Both the position numbers and the translations under genes were made by a program. From Anaspis maculata (taxonomy: Eukaryota > Arthropoda > Insecta > Coleoptera > Scraptiidae), in assembly GCA_949128115.1 (NCBI GenBank), contig OX421965.1, positions 10,261,420-10,325,419 on the forward strand: a stretch of 64,000 nucleotides of DNA, written 5' to 3'. This document shows, piece after piece, positions 12,413 to 25,025 of this stretch (position 1 is the first letter of the stretch; each line of letters starts with the position of its first letter). The notes below the pieces were generated by a model, which searched no databases, had not been told where the DNA came from, and saw only the letters and a program-made list of their open reading frames with translations.

Positions 12413-13040
12413 AGTCGGACAACTCGTCGACATCCAATTCATCGACAGGATAACTTGCCGACACCCAACTCACCGACAAGACAACTCATCGATAGAAAAA
12501 CTCACCGACAGGACAACTCGACGACAGGACAATTCATCGACAGGACAACTCATCGACAATAAAACTTTTACGATAACCCATCAAAACTTAGTTTCCAGTT
12601 TTGTTTTTGAAGACCCGGTCAGATCAAATCAGAAAATTGAGTTCTTTGATTCGACAACAACTTGCACATGTTTGAGCCGTGTAAATGGACTTCGTCAGCT
12701 CTTAGTATATTTTTCAGAAGACCCGATCAGAGTAAGTCAGGTAATTAGGTTCTCTGATTCGAGAACAACTTCGACAAGGTCAGGTACTGCCGGCAAGCTA
12801 TCCTGTCGATGAGCTGTGTATTGACGAGTTGTCCGACTCCCTATGTTTATTATCGTAAGTTGTTGAGGGTCATCGTTAGAGTTTTCTTGTCGATGATTTG
12901 TCCTGTTGGTGAGTTGTTTTGTCCGTGAGTTGTCTTGCTGGTGAGTTTTCTTGCCGGCAAGATGTCTTTGTCTGTGAGTTTTCTTGTCGGTGAGTTGGGT
13001 GTCGGCAAGTTAACCTGTCCATGAGTTGGGTGTCGATGAT
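12413..13040. repeat. Inverted minisatellite of ~17-19-bp CGACA/ACAACTC units
   Basis: 12413-12560 is a run of diverged ACAACTCATCGACAGG units in one orientation. 12795-13040 carries the same units as reverse complements (GTCGGTGAGTTGTCTTG type), with GACGAGTTGTCCGAC near 12822 mirroring GTCGGACAACTCGTCGAC at 12413. Between them lie two diverged copies of a ~110-bp segment (GAAGACCCG(G/A)TCAGA at ~12610 and ~12717). This is an inverted repeat built from minisatellites; no gene. Confidence 0.8.
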
Positions 13041-14045
13041 TATACCAAACCCGAAGGGAGCACCGGAGCACTATATTTGCATCGGTGGTAGGCTTTGGAG
13101 TAGAAATAGGCCAACGCCAACGTTGAATAAACAAATGAAAAGAAATATCTGAATACGTACCAGGACGTCCCACTTGGAACTGACTTTCTCCTTCCCTGCA
13201 ATATTAATCCCATTCACAAATTTTCGCTGGGCAAAAACTTACTTGTTTGGTCAATTGTTCTTACATTTTTTTTTGATTCAAGTCGAATTGCTAACACATC
13301 AGTAACATGCTATAATTAAAAAAATACTCATTTTGTTTTCAGTGAACACTATATGTAACAAACTTGGCTCGCGGTGAGTTTCACGAAATATCCGTTCTAG
13401 GTGCAGACTTGCTGCGGGTCATGGTTCGAGAAGAGATTGAAGTAGTTTTTGGGCATCAGGGAACTTTTGATATCGGATAAAGTAACTTTTCATCCCGTGA
13501 ACAAATTGCCACCAATTTTTTTTCGAAGAAGAAGTAATTGGTTCTTGAACATAATTGGTTCCTTCGGGGATCAAGCTAAGTCCCTAACAGACCAAATAGG
13601 GCAAAAAATTATTATAAACAGGGGCGAAACGAGGGCCAAATCATGGCTCTTGCAAAATATCAGCATTTGTATCCAACGGAGAAATGCCACCAGCATTTTG
13701 GGAACCGCCGGCCGTCATTATTATTGATTTTTATTGTCACAATTTTTTATTTTTGTGATAATTTTGAATCAGAAAAATTCAGCTGTTATATATTTACTCA
13801 AGAAAAGTTGAACATTTTCCAACCATTTTTTTCTCAATTTTCCGACAGTTTTCCAGTTGAGGATGCAAAAACGGATTTATTAAAACCGTTCTGAAGTCTC
13901 AAATTGAGCCTTAGGAATTGATGATTTTTGTAAGTAAAAGATATGACTTAAAGACGGTTTAAGGAATTTTTCCGAAAAATTCAAATTTTTCTGAAAAGTT
14001 GTTCGATTTTCAGGTCAATTAGAGGATACCTGCTGCAAATTTGTT
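13041..14045. other. Unassigned AT-rich sequence
   Basis: No recognisable gene or repeat boundary. Short open frames near 13449-13894 lack any motif. Confidence 0.5.
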
Positions 14046-14928
14046 TAATGGACAGGGAATTGGTGCTCCAGAACTTACGTCATAAGGTACACGATTATAA
14101 ACCTGTGGGTCTAATGTGCGTTGATAAGGTTGTTGAAATTTCTTTGTCTTACATGTCAGACCGGGGGCTTTGGGCTGGCATAGATTTGTCAATTTTTGAA
14201 AAATGTCAAAAACTTACGTCATTAAGTACATGAATGAAACCAACGGGCTTTTATGTGGAAACATTCTTTTAATCAAAAATCGGGTCATAAGTCAAAATTT
14301 TTGGGGGCTCTTGGTCCAGAAGACAAGTTTGAAAATTTCAAAAAGGGCCAAAACTCACCTCTTCCTTGAGACTTCTTCTTTGACATCATTTTAGAAATCA
14401 AAAGCTATTCTTACATGAATTTTTACGTAGGTTTCGAATCTGTCCACAAAATTTTTCAATGGTAAATCGCTTACAGTGTGCAACATCGAAAACTTCTCAA
14501 ATCGTACACCCTGTATTTTAACATGAAAATAGATTCTGTCTTTCATCGTGACTACAAATATATATCACACTTAGTGGGTTAGTCAACAAAATGCCTGTGA
14601 AAAAATTGATAAATTTTGGTCCTTTTTTGAAAATTTCAAACTTGTCTTATGGACCGAAAGCCCCCAAAATTTTTGTCTTACTACCGGATTTTCGACTAAG
14701 GGAATGTTCCCAGATAAAATCCAGTTGGTTTCATTCTTGTACCTTATGACGTGAATTTTTGGCCATTTTTTTGAAAACTAACAAGCTGCTCATACCAGCC
14801 TGAGCCCCAGGTCTGACATGTAAGACAAAGCAATTTTCAACAACCTTATCAACGCACATTAGACCTACAGGGTTAAAATCATGTACTTTATGACGTAAGT
14901 TTTGAGGCACCAGCTTCCTGTCCATAAG
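14046..14928. mobile_element. Foldback element, ~0.88 kb
   Basis: The left arm from ATGGACAGGGAATTGGTGCT (14048) is mirrored by AGCACCAGCTTCCTGTCCAT-like sequence ending at 14928. Both arms include GTCTAATGTGCGTTGATAAG and its reverse complement. Arms are ~400 bp; a CACCCTGTA terminus-like string (14505) lies in the centre. The outer edges are uncertain. Confidence 0.75.
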
Positions 14929-15165
14929 TTTTTTCTTCTTAAACTCCTACTTCTCAGGCGACGGGACCTCTCTAACAAACATTTCTGTAGGTTCCAACTA
15001 GTCGAGAAATTATCATGGCGTCCCAACAGATTTTTTCTTTTCCGGTCCTCCACCAACATGGAAGGAAAGTCAAAGTATTGTAATCGTGCAGAAAAAGTTT
15101 TCGAGATTTCGACGGATATACCATTTTGAGGTCCCCCAAGACGATTAAGACAACTTCCAGAATAA

Positions 15166-15212
15166 TGTCTGCATGTCTGTCTGTCTGTGTGTGTGTCCGT
15201 GTGTCTGTTTGT
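15166..15212. repeat. (TGTC)n/(TG)n microsatellite
   Basis: A run of TGTCTGTCTGTCTG passing into TGTGTGTGTCCGTGTG. Confidence 0.85.
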
Positions 15213-15254
15213 AATCTTCCACGACAGCTGTCGGACCGTTGATACAGTACGAAG

Positions 15255-15835
15255 ATACAGGGTGTTTTGTGTGTTCCGTATGAAACTTTGAAAAGCGAAA
15301 TTTCCGAAACGGCTGAAGATATTTTGTTGAAATCTACCAGTAATATTTCTTTGTTGAAACTTATTCAGAAACCATACCGGGTAACTCAAAATCCAGAGCC
15401 GGGCTAGAAAAAATGTGCCTCTTTGTTATTTGATAAAACGTACATTTTCTGTTCGCTTTTCTGAAAAACTGCTATCGGGTTCGAAAGCTAAGAAAAAATT
15501 CTTCTAAAATCACTCTTCAATTTAGATGGCACACCTAAACCGTTTCGACAACAAAATTGGAAGTGAAACTTGTGGGTAAGTTTCCATTTCCGCCCGGACA
15601 TGATCAACTCATTGTTTGATCGAATTCATTGAAATTCACTGTTCAGCTTATATCTCTGTGAAATAGAAAAGCTTGATTGGAAGAAAAATGTTATAGTAAA
15701 ATTTCAAAAATGACATTTTTTTAGCCCGGCCCTGGATTTTGACTCACCCAGCATGGCTTCTGGATGAGTTTTAACTGAAAAATTATACTGGTAAATTTCA
15801 ACACAATATCTCTAGCTGTTCCATATTCGTAACCA
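15255..15835. mobile_element. Short foldback element
   Basis: CCGGGTAACTCAAAATCCAG (15377) followed by AGCCGGGCTA is mirrored by TAGCCCGGCCCTGGATTTTG (15722). The mirror continues outward through the CTACCAGTAATATT / AATTATACTGGTAA pair, with the centre near 15565. A TACAGGGTGTTTTG terminus lies at 15255; a matching right terminus was not found. Confidence 0.7.
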
Positions 15836-15917
15836 ATGGAGAAAACAAAATTTCTTTTGTGGATCCTAACTCACCTCAAAGTCTTCTATCTCCCATTAGT
15901 TTATAGTACAGGAATTT

Positions 15918-18045
15918 TAGCTGAAATATCACTTCAACCTCAAAAAAAATACTGTAGTCGTGAAAATCACAGGTTCTGTTCAGAATTTTGTGCTCTTTCC
16001 AAATTTTTGGGTTTCAGAAAAATCCCATCGGAGGCTTTTTTTTAGAGCTGTCAAAAGTCTGAAGACTGATATTTCTGAACAATTTCAAATTAAGCTCAAT
16101 TTTTCATGAGATTTCAAGTATACACAGTTATGTGGAGATTGCAAATGTTGAGAATAAACATACGAACAATTCTGAACCAAAAACGATAGAAAATTTCATA
16201 GTTCCGTTGGAATATTCTGATTTTTTCTGTCAAATGTATATGATACAGGAAAAATAATAAAAAAATCACTGAAACCTTGGAAAAAGTATGGACGTCCTGA
16301 AAATGTCATATTCTGTTCAGAATTGGATGCCCTTCTACATACCTGAAATTGACAGGAATCCCACCCCGGGGTTTTGAGTTATTGGAGGGGGGGTGATCAG
16401 TTGCAACTCAAAATGGAGGGGATGAAACCCGTTAATCCATTGGATGCAAATACATCTTAATTCGACGCATCATATCTCGTTGATACCATTTTGGAACAAA
16501 AAGTGTCGATCATTGTTGAGGGGGTGGTCGTGGGAGGGGCGGAGCTCGGCTAGGTGATTCTTTTTGTTTTCCTGGTCATATATAACCGATCACGACAAGT
16601 TTGGTATCTTTTCCGACTAAATTGAAACTCCTGACCTCGAATCCGATGTGTAAATTTGAAACGAAACAAGTTTAAACAAGTTAACTTGAAAAAACTTGTT
16701 TTTTTCTTTGGCAATTTTGGCAGTTTTTTTTTCACTGTTGGAGGTCTGAAATCCTCAAAAATATTTCAAGAGCCATTAGATTCGAGTGTCTTTTTCACGA
16801 AAATCATTCACTCAACGTATTATTTTGTTTTTTGATATTAAAAAATCAATTTGAACCTGTGAGTCGATCCAGCGTGGTGTCTACTACTGACCAGAACACT
16901 ACAACATGCACCTGCAAATATAAATAGCTCAAACTCAAAACCCTGCAGAGCGATCCATAGCAATTTTGTTTTATGTTATAGCAAATTCAATTCTGCAGAG
17001 ATCCTCAAACTTTCAAAGATAAGTTATTATTTGTTCAATAGTTTGAGCTACTTTTATTTGCAAGCGCATGTTTCAGTGTTCTGGTTATTAGTAGAAACCG
17101 CGCCGGACCGACTCACAGGTTCAAATTGATTTTTTAATATCCAGAAACAAAATAGTACATCGAGTAGATGACTTTCGTAAAGGAGACACTTCAATCTAAT
17201 GGACCATGAACTATTCTCTAGGGATTCAGACCTCTAACAGTGAAAAAAAAATTGTCAAAATTGTCAAAGAAAAAAACAAGTTTTTTCAAGTTAACTTGTT
17301 CAAACTTGTTTCTATTCAAATTTACACATCGGATTCGAGGTCAGGAGTTTTAATTTAGTCGGAAAAGATACCAAACTTGTCGTGATCGGTTATATATGAC
17401 CAGGAAAACAAAAAGAATCACCTAGCCGAGCTCCGCCCCTCCCACGACCCCCCCTCAACAATGATCGACACTTTTTGTTCCAAAATGGTATCAACGAGAT
17501 ATGATGCGTCGAATTGAGATGTATTTGCATCCAATGGATTAACGGGTTTCATCCCCTCCATTTTGAGATGCAACTGATCACCCCCCCTCCAATAACTTAA
17601 AACCCCGGGGTGGGATTTCTGTCAATTTCAGGTATGTAGAAGGGCATTCAATTCTAAACAGAATATAAAATTTTCAGGACGTCTATATTTTTTCCAAGGT
17701 TTAAGCGGATTTTTTTACTATTTTTCCTGTATCATATACATTTGACAGAAAAAATCAGAATATTCCAACAGAACTATGAAATTTTCCATCGTTTTTGGTT
17801 CAGAATTGTTCGTATGTTCATTCTCAACATTTGCAGTCTCCACATAACTGTGTATACTTGAAATCTCATGGAAAATTGAGCTTAATTTGAAATTGTTCAG
17901 AAATATCAGTCTTCAGACTTTTGACAGCTCTAAAAAAAAAGCCTCCGCTGGGATTTTTCTGAAAACCAAAAATTTGGAATAAGCACAAAATTCTGAACAA
18001 AACCTGTGATTTTCACGACTACAGTATTTTTTTTGAGGTCAAAAT
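15918..18045. mobile_element. Foldback element family 1, copy 1 (~2.1 kb)
   Basis: Two ~1-kb arms are reverse complements. CTGTAGTCGTGAAAATCACA near 15952 is mirrored near 18010, GTTTAAACAAGTTAACTTGA near 16670 by TTCAAGTTAACTTGTT near 17285, and the centre is near 16985. Arms include a CCACCCCGGGGTTTTGAGTT / AAACCCCGGGGTGGG pair. Two related copies lie at 25597-27605 and 27812-28818. No coding capacity. Confidence 0.85.
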
Positions 18046-18337
18046 CTATTTTTCTTGGGCTATTATGTAAGGTCACTCATGAAGTCATGAATCACCCTGT
18101 ATACATTTTCATACTTGATTTTTTCGATTTTCCAACTCCACTGATTTCCATGAAACTCACGTTATAAGAAAAGACACTGGGAAATGCCATTCTTGAGCTT
18201 TTGTTTTACAGAACCTTGATATTCTGTGAGAAAATTAATCTGGTATGTTTCAGCTGAGACTCTCTTGCCCTGTATTATCGCTATTAGAATCATATCGCAG
18301 ATTAATCAGATTACTGACGATTCCGGTTTTGTTCCAG
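18046..18337. other. Upstream flank of a coding exon
   Basis: It contains a lone CACCCTGTATA terminus (18107) and a pyrimidine-rich tract ending in TTGTTCCAG, which looks like a 3' splice site for the exon starting at 18338. Confidence 0.5.
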
Positions 18338-19164
18338 GTGAACATGGAGATGATCAAGAGGACCGAGTACGTCCTGCCGCCGCATCAGGAAAACAACATG
18401 AATGAGCACCTCCTGCTCCGCGGCGGGTCCGTCCCTCCTGCCGCCGCCGCCGCCGCCGCCGCCCCCATCCCCAGCGTTTCGTCGTCCATCACCCCTCACT
18501 ATCAACAGTCCCAAAACTGCGGAAGGTCGCACGACACCGCCACCACCATCGGCGGCAGAAGGGAGTGGGAGAGTTTGCCTATGGTGAATGGGCGCGCGAA
18601 ACTCCGGGCGGCTTCTGCTGCTGCACCATCATCAGTGCCTGCCCCAACACAGGTCGCAGCGGACGCGAGACGAAGCGCCGGCGGATCCGGCAGGAAATCC
18701 TCGTCCTCTTCGTATCACATGTCGTCGCATCATCACCACGTGAAGTTCCAAATGGACTTTCCGCAGCACGTCGCCGTCAGGCCCGCGACGACGACGACCG
18801 CCAGAATGACCAATGGGTTGGTGTCGGCGTCGTCGGCGTCAGCGGCGGTCGCTTCGATGAGCGGCGGCGGTGCGCTGGCGAAGACACCGAAGCACTACCA
18901 CCATCAGCAAGGCGGCAGGAATCAAAGGGCGGCGGGCATGCCGCCGCCGACCCCACAGAGGATGATGGCCGTGGAAAAAGTGAAAGGGGTAGTGGGTGCC
19001 GGCGGTTGGGGTGGCGGTGGTGCTGGGATGCCGGGGGTGGCGATGCACAACAGCAGTGCGGCTGCAGTGTTCGGTGTTTACTCAGAGACCAAGTACACTT
19101 TTGCCGTGAACGGCATGCCGGGGAATTCGGCGCAGGCTTCGGCAGCGGCGGCGTTTTTTGCAAG
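18338..19164 (+). CDS. Host coding exon, low-complexity Ala/Ser/His/Gly-rich protein (unrecognised)
   Basis: A GC-rich island in AT-rich surroundings. Sequence TTGTTCCAG directly precedes it (acceptor at 18336-18337) and CAAG|GTTGGT ends it (donor at 19165), so it reads as one exon. The first ATG in frame is 18344 (start MEMIKRTEYVLPPHQ), giving 273 complete codons plus two bases. The protein has an Ala8 run (about residues 38-45), Ser runs, a His4 run and Gly-rich stretches. Its end (SETKYTFAVNGMPGNSAQ followed by an Ala run and FFAR) is the least repetitive and most conserved-looking part. I do not recognise the family; such composition is common in insect nuclear or RNA-binding regulators. 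Following exons were not found in the window; the presumed intron has taken up the 19405-25262 element. Confidence 0.6.
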
Positions 19165-19493
19165 GTTGGTACTACTGGCTGGTTATGGTTACTTTTCAGT
19201 GGCGGTTCACAGTTTCACAAAGAGGCGCTATCGTTACTTTTTGACATTGGCCGAGAAGTGACACCATAATACATGCAACTTTTGATACCAGCTCTACAAC
19301 GGATCGTTTTATAATATAATTAGTGAAGTACTTGAAGGACTTTGTTTCTGGTGTCAGTTTGCGCAAGATTTCTGAAAAATTCTTCAGGATATAATCGCAG
19401 TTTTCAGGGCCGTCTCTAGACATTTAGCCGCCCCCGTGCAAAAATCTGTTAGACCTCCGCTTTCTCCATTTTTTCAAATGTAAAAATTTGTAT

Positions 19494-22400
19494 ACCGGGT
19501 GATCATTTGAAAACTATCCACCTGTAATAACTCCCGATTCCTAGTGAATATTTTCTCGAGCAAAAACAGGTCGATTTTTATAAACTGCTCGTCAAAAGTT
19601 AAGCATAGACCAAAATTTGCTCCAATTTCAAGTGAGGATTTCTTCGGGAAAAGATATCTGATTTGAGAAAAATGTATGGTGCTTGGTAGAGCCTTTCTTC
19701 AGCTACAAGACGCTATGTCGATTCACGTCACCATTGACTTTGTCCATGATATACAGGATGCCAAAGAAGGAGTGTCAAAAGTGTTAATTTTTGAAGTCGT
19801 GGAACTTTTTTAGAAAAAATTCCGGATTTTTTTTCTCTTGTGCTTTAGAAAGCGTATATCAATATCTCGAAATGGTTTTTGACTTTTGATCGTATTTTGT
19901 TTTTTCAAAGAGTTCTTGATTTTTTTGTGAAATTCAGATTCTTTAATGCAGAACTCGCTAGAGCAGTTGCTTTTTCTTGAAAATTCACAGAAACGTACAC
20001 AGTTGCTGGATGAATTATACCATGAGAAAATTGACCTCATGGACCTCCAGAAGAGGTCATCCCCTGGACCTCTTCAGGGGAGATGCCCAATTAAGCATGC
20101 TGCGACATCATTTTGACACTTATTGAACCCAGCATGGATAAAAATGCAAGACTTGTAACCATACGTTGGATCAAAATTACCATGGTTACCAATTAGTCCC
20201 ATCATGGGTGATTTTGTTACTGCCCAAGTCATTGAAAATTTTCAGAAATGATATCTCCTAGACGAGTAGGGATAGAGCCATAATTCTTTTTTTGATTTCA
20301 ATCGGACACATTATTGGTCATTCAAGCATGATGTGCAAATTTTTCACATTTATACTTTTACAGTGGTGGTGGGAAATTTTGACGTTTGTCATGTCAGAAT
20401 TTTTTTTTTGTGCTTGTCATCATTAAAATGTCAACATGAATGTAATCTACCACTTCTATATCAGTCGTGAAAACAAAAGACCTACAAAGGTTTTCTCAGT
20501 AAACCTGGACTTTGAGGAAGAAAAACACCGAACGCAAACTTGAAAATCATCAGCTGAAACTGACAGTATACATTCATGTTGACATTTCAATGATGACAAG
20601 TACAAGAAAAAAGTTTTGACATGACAAACGTCAAAATTACCTCCCACCACTAAAAAAGTATAAACGTGAAAAATTTGCACATTATGCTCGAATGACCAAT
20701 AATGTGTCCGATTTAAATCAAAAAAAGAATTATGGCTCTATCTTTACTCGTCTAGGAGATATCACTTTTGAAAATTTCCAGTAACTTGGGCAGTAACAAA
20801 ATCACCCATGATGGGACTAATTGGTAACCATGGTGATTTTGATGCAACGTATGGTTACAAGTCTTGCATTTTCATCCATGCTGGGTTCAATAAGTGTCAA
20901 AGTGATGTCGCAGCATGCGTCATTGGGCATCTCCCCTGAAGAGGTCCAGAGGATGACCTCTTCTGGAGGTCCATGAGGTCAATTTTCTCATGATATAATT
21001 CATCCAGCAACTGTGTACGTTTCTGTGAATTTTCAAGAAAAAGCAACTGCTCTAGCAAATTCTGCATAAAAAAATCTAAATTTCACAAAAAAATCAAGAA
21101 CTCTTTGAAAAAACGAAATACGATCAAAAGTCAAAAACCGTTCCAAGATATCGATATTCGCTTTCTAAGACTGAAGAGAAAAAAAATCTGAAATTTTTCT
21201 GAAAAAAGTTCCACGACTTCAAAAATTAACACTTTTGACACTCCTTCTTTGGCATCCTGTATATCATGGACAAAGTCAATGGTGCCGTAAGTCAACATAG
21301 CGTCTTGCAGCTGAAGAAAAGTTCTACCAGCCACCATAAACTTTTTTCAAATCGGATATTTTTTCCCCAATATATCCATGCTTGAAATGGGAGCAAATTT
21401 TGCTCTATGCTTAACTTTTGACGAGCAGTTTATTTAGGGGGACATCCAAAACATATATTGACAAATTTCTATATTCGCCCCCCTCGCCCCCACTCACCTC
21501 AACTTTGAAATTTCGAATGACACTACCTACCTTGCGGTACATCAAATTGAAGGAAATTGAATTTTCTTTCTGAAAAAAATATTTCAAATTTTTTTGACCC
21601 CACCCCCTTTTACCTGAAAATTCTCTGACTGTCCTATTTTATATTCTGGACCCCTCATTTTTTTCTCAATTTAGGCGGCGTCATCCTAGATAGCATTGAA
21701 GAAGGAAATTTTTGGTGGAAAAAGTGCTACCCAAATTCCCCCCTTTGCTCTCCCTCACCTCAACCCTCAAATTTAACAAAACACCACCTACTTTGTGATT
21801 CATCAGATTAAAGGGAATTGAATTCTCTTTTCGAAAAGAATTTTTTTGAAATTTTCTACCCCTCCCCCAATAAATTGGCCATTCGGAGTATTCTAGGGGG
21901 GAGATGGGGGCTTTGAAAATTGTGAAAAAATCTTTTTCAGGAAGAGAATTTAATTTCCTTCAATTTGATGTATTACAAAGTGGGTATTAGGGCCAATTCT
22001 GTATCAAACCCGTTTAAATTTAAAGGCCGTTAAAAGAAAATCAGCCAATCGTGAAGCCCATTTCTGATCGTTCCCAGGTGACCGACGCCTTTAAAAATTT
22101 AAAGGGGCCTTTAAATTTTACAGAATTGCCACTATTGACATTTTAAATTTTTGAGATCAGGTAGGGGGAGCGAAGGGGTAAATTTGGGTGGCACTTTTTT
22201 TATAGAATTTTTTCTATTTCGATGCTGTGCAGGATGACGTTTAATGTATTGAAGGGAAATGGAGGTCAAGAATATTAACTTGGACACTCAGAGAATTTTA
22301 GGAAGAACAGGGGGTGGGGTTGAAAAATTTCAAAATATTTTTTTTAGAAAGAGAATTCGATTCTCTTCAATTTGATGTATCGCAAGGTAGGTAGTGTCAT

Positions 22401-22574
22401 TTGAAATTTTAAAGTTGGGGTGAGTGGGGGCAAGGGGGCTTAAGATATGAATTCTCCAATGTATGTTTTAGATGTCCTCCTTGATATAAAAATCGACCTG
22501 TTTTTGCTCAAAGACATTTGCACTAGAAATCGGGAGATATTGCAGGTGGATAGTTTTCAAATGATCACCCGGTA
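19494..22574. mobile_element. Foldback element family 2 (~3.1 kb, holds a nested foldback)
   Basis: TACCGGGTGATCATTTGAAA at 19494 is mirrored by TTTCAAATGATCACCCGGTA ending at 22574, with TA on both sides. Arms run to a centre near 20510. Paired landmarks are the AGAGGTCATCCCCTGGACCT block at 20053 and its inverse near 20950, and GACGAGCAGTTTAT split in the right arm at 21432. A separate fragment of this family lies at 61887-62078. Confidence 0.88.
21433..22484. mobile_element. Foldback nested in the right arm of the 19494-22574 element
   Basis: It starts TTTAGGGGGACATCCAAAAC and ends with the inverse GTTTTAGATGTCCTCC-TTGA. It splits GCAGTTTATAAAAATCG of the host arm, duplicating TA. The intact host version is at 19573-19590 in the opposite arm, which proves the insertion point. 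Arms of ~480 bp carry CCCTCGCCCCCACTCACCTC and its inverse. Confidence 0.88.
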
Positions 22575-22877
22575 TAGCTTCTTCAATTTAAATTAGATTT
22601 ATGAAAATTCAGCGACTGGAATCGCGATTATAATAAACAAATGAACAAAAGTTAACTCACCTACCGGACGGTTCGTGAATAAGATAAAATAACGTCAAAA
22701 TAAGACGCCTGGCTTTTTCTCGTGTCTATTAGGAATAAACAATAACTACACTTGAATACTGAACTGCTTCAAGGTACTGTACTTACCAATCGATTACGAT
22801 TCCACCCCACCGCCATTTGGTAGAAATCAAGAATTTAGCAAGGATCTTGCAAAATCTGATTCAATATTCACGTGTTT
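22575..22877. other. Unassigned spacer inside the hAT element
   Basis: About 300 bp between two foldbacks, with no gene. It contains two GTAAGT/GTGAGT-like words on the minus strand (near 22790 and 22655) but no open exon between them. Confidence 0.45.
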
Positions 22878-25025
22878 TAGTCCGGATGTTAAAGTATAAT
22901 ACCATTCACTTTTATAACAAGCAATGCCACTTGGCACACCTGTTGCCGAGACCATGTTTGACCGATTAAGATCAGGAGCTAAAGTCGCAAGCAATGCAGG
23001 CGTCGTATACAAGGTGTCGTATAGAAAAAAAGTAAAAAATTCGTATATCATCAACTAAACCAGATGGATTCTCGTGAATAGGCACATATATTCACAATAT
23101 ATTACCCATCAAGGAAATGTCAACGGTTTTGGAAAATCTTGAGCGGCTCCTGAAGTATTGAGGAATAACTGAATTCTCTTCTGAATATTTTATTTCTCGG
23201 TAAATCAGTGAATTTTCAAGATTTCGAAGTGCAACTTGGTAGTTCTCTGGCCAGTATGGTCATGGATTAAAAACGATCAAGATTCAAATGCCAAGGCCTG
23301 CCATTTCCAGAATTAAGACAATGAACTTTTTTTTCTTCGTGACCGCCATCTTGAATCTCCGTTTCACTCAACAGTTGAAAAAGTGACAACTGAATGTGAG
23401 ATAGTTGACATTCAGTCACATCATTATGAAAAAGATAGTCTTGAAGCAAGGTAAGGGTCTCTTCATCAAGAAAACAGTGTTACCCAAGGTTTTCATGGTA
23501 ATACGCATTTGCAGCGCCTGTGATGGCTAATCAGAGATTTGAAAGAGCCAAGTGAGCTCTTTTTCACAGTCCTACAGTTATTATGAGCTTAATTACCAAA
23601 ATTCATGATGATCGATCCAAAGGTAAATTTTTGGTGGCTTGCTGAACCAAATATGCGGCGCTTTTTTGTGAAAAATGCAAAAAAATCGAGCAATCATCAT
23701 CATGTCATCCCTCACTAAGAGAAGGCTATTGCAAAAACTGAAACTAATCAACGCTGAAATGTTTTGGGAGAGTCAACCCTATAATCTTGAGCCATAAAAT
23801 GTTGGACACATGCGTTCCTTTGTTAGAGAGAAGACTTGAAAGACTTGCATGCAAAAAGTTTTTTCCAAGTTTTGAACCACGTAATATTTTCAGAAAGCTA
23901 CCAAAATTTTGTCTCTGGATCGATGATGATGAATTTTGGTTCTAAATCTCAAAATGGATGTAATATTGTTAGTCATCAACTTTTGGTGGGTTTCTGGATG
24001 AAACAAGTGAATAAGGATTTTGAATTTTTTTCTGCATGCACGCCTTCCATGTCTTCTCTCTGGTAACCGGACGCATGTGTACAACATTTATTGCCCCAGG
24101 AATATAGGCTTCCATTTCATAAAACATTCCAGCGTTGATTTGTTTTAGTTTTTGCAACAGCCTTCTCTTCGTGAGGGATAACATGATAATGATAGCCCGA
24201 TTTTTTTTGCATTTCTCACCAAAAAGCGTCACCTATTTTGTTCAGCAAGCCATCAAGAGTTTATCTTCTGACCGATCATCATGAATTTTGGTAATTCAGA
24301 TCAAAATGAATGTAGAATTGTGACAAAGAACTTACCCTGCTCTTTCAAATCTCTCATTAGCCATCACAGGCGCTGCAAATGCGTATTACCATAAAAACCT
24401 TGGGTGACAATGTTTTCTCGATGAAGACACCCTCACCTTGCTTCACGGCCATCTTTTTCATAATAGGGTGACTGGAAGCCAACATTCTCACATTCGACTG
24501 TCACTTTTTCAACTGTTGAGTAAAACGGAAATTCAAGATGGCGGTCACGAAGAAAAAAAAAATTGACTGTCTTACTTCTGGAAATAGCAGGCCCTGCATT
24601 TGGCTCCTGATCGTTTTCCATTCATGACAATACTCGCCGTGAACTTACCAAGTTGCACGTCGATATCTTATAAATTCACTGATTTACCGAGAAATGAAAT
24701 ATTTAGAAGAAAATTCAGTTTTCCAGAATATTTCAGGAACCGCTCAAGATTTTCCAAAACTGTTGACTTTTCTTTGATGAATGATATATTGTGGATATAT
24801 GTGCCTACTCACGTCAATCCATCTGGTTCGGTTAATGATATACGAGTTTTTGACTTTTTTTCTATACGACACCCTGTATACGGCGCCTGCATCATGTACG
24901 ACTCTGGCTCTTGATCTTAATTGGTCAAACATGGTCTCGGCAACAGGTATGCCAAGTGGCATTGCTTGTTATGAAAGTGAAGGGTGCCCCCTAAATTTTG
25001 ACCTTAACGTCCGGACTATTTTAAA
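22878..25025. mobile_element. Foldback element (~2.1 kb) inside the hAT element
   Basis: AGTCCGGATGTTAAAGT at 22880 is mirrored by CGTCCGGACTATTTTAAAGG near 25010. GCAATGCCACTTGGCA (22921) is mirrored at 24950, and the centre lies near 23960. Arms are ~1 kb and diverged; a TATACAAGGTGTCGTATAG block is internal. No coding sequence. Confidence 0.8.

Noticed and set aside
22640..22800. GTGAGT/GTAAGT-like words on the minus strand inside the hAT nest
   Set aside because: No open coding stretch is attached to them.
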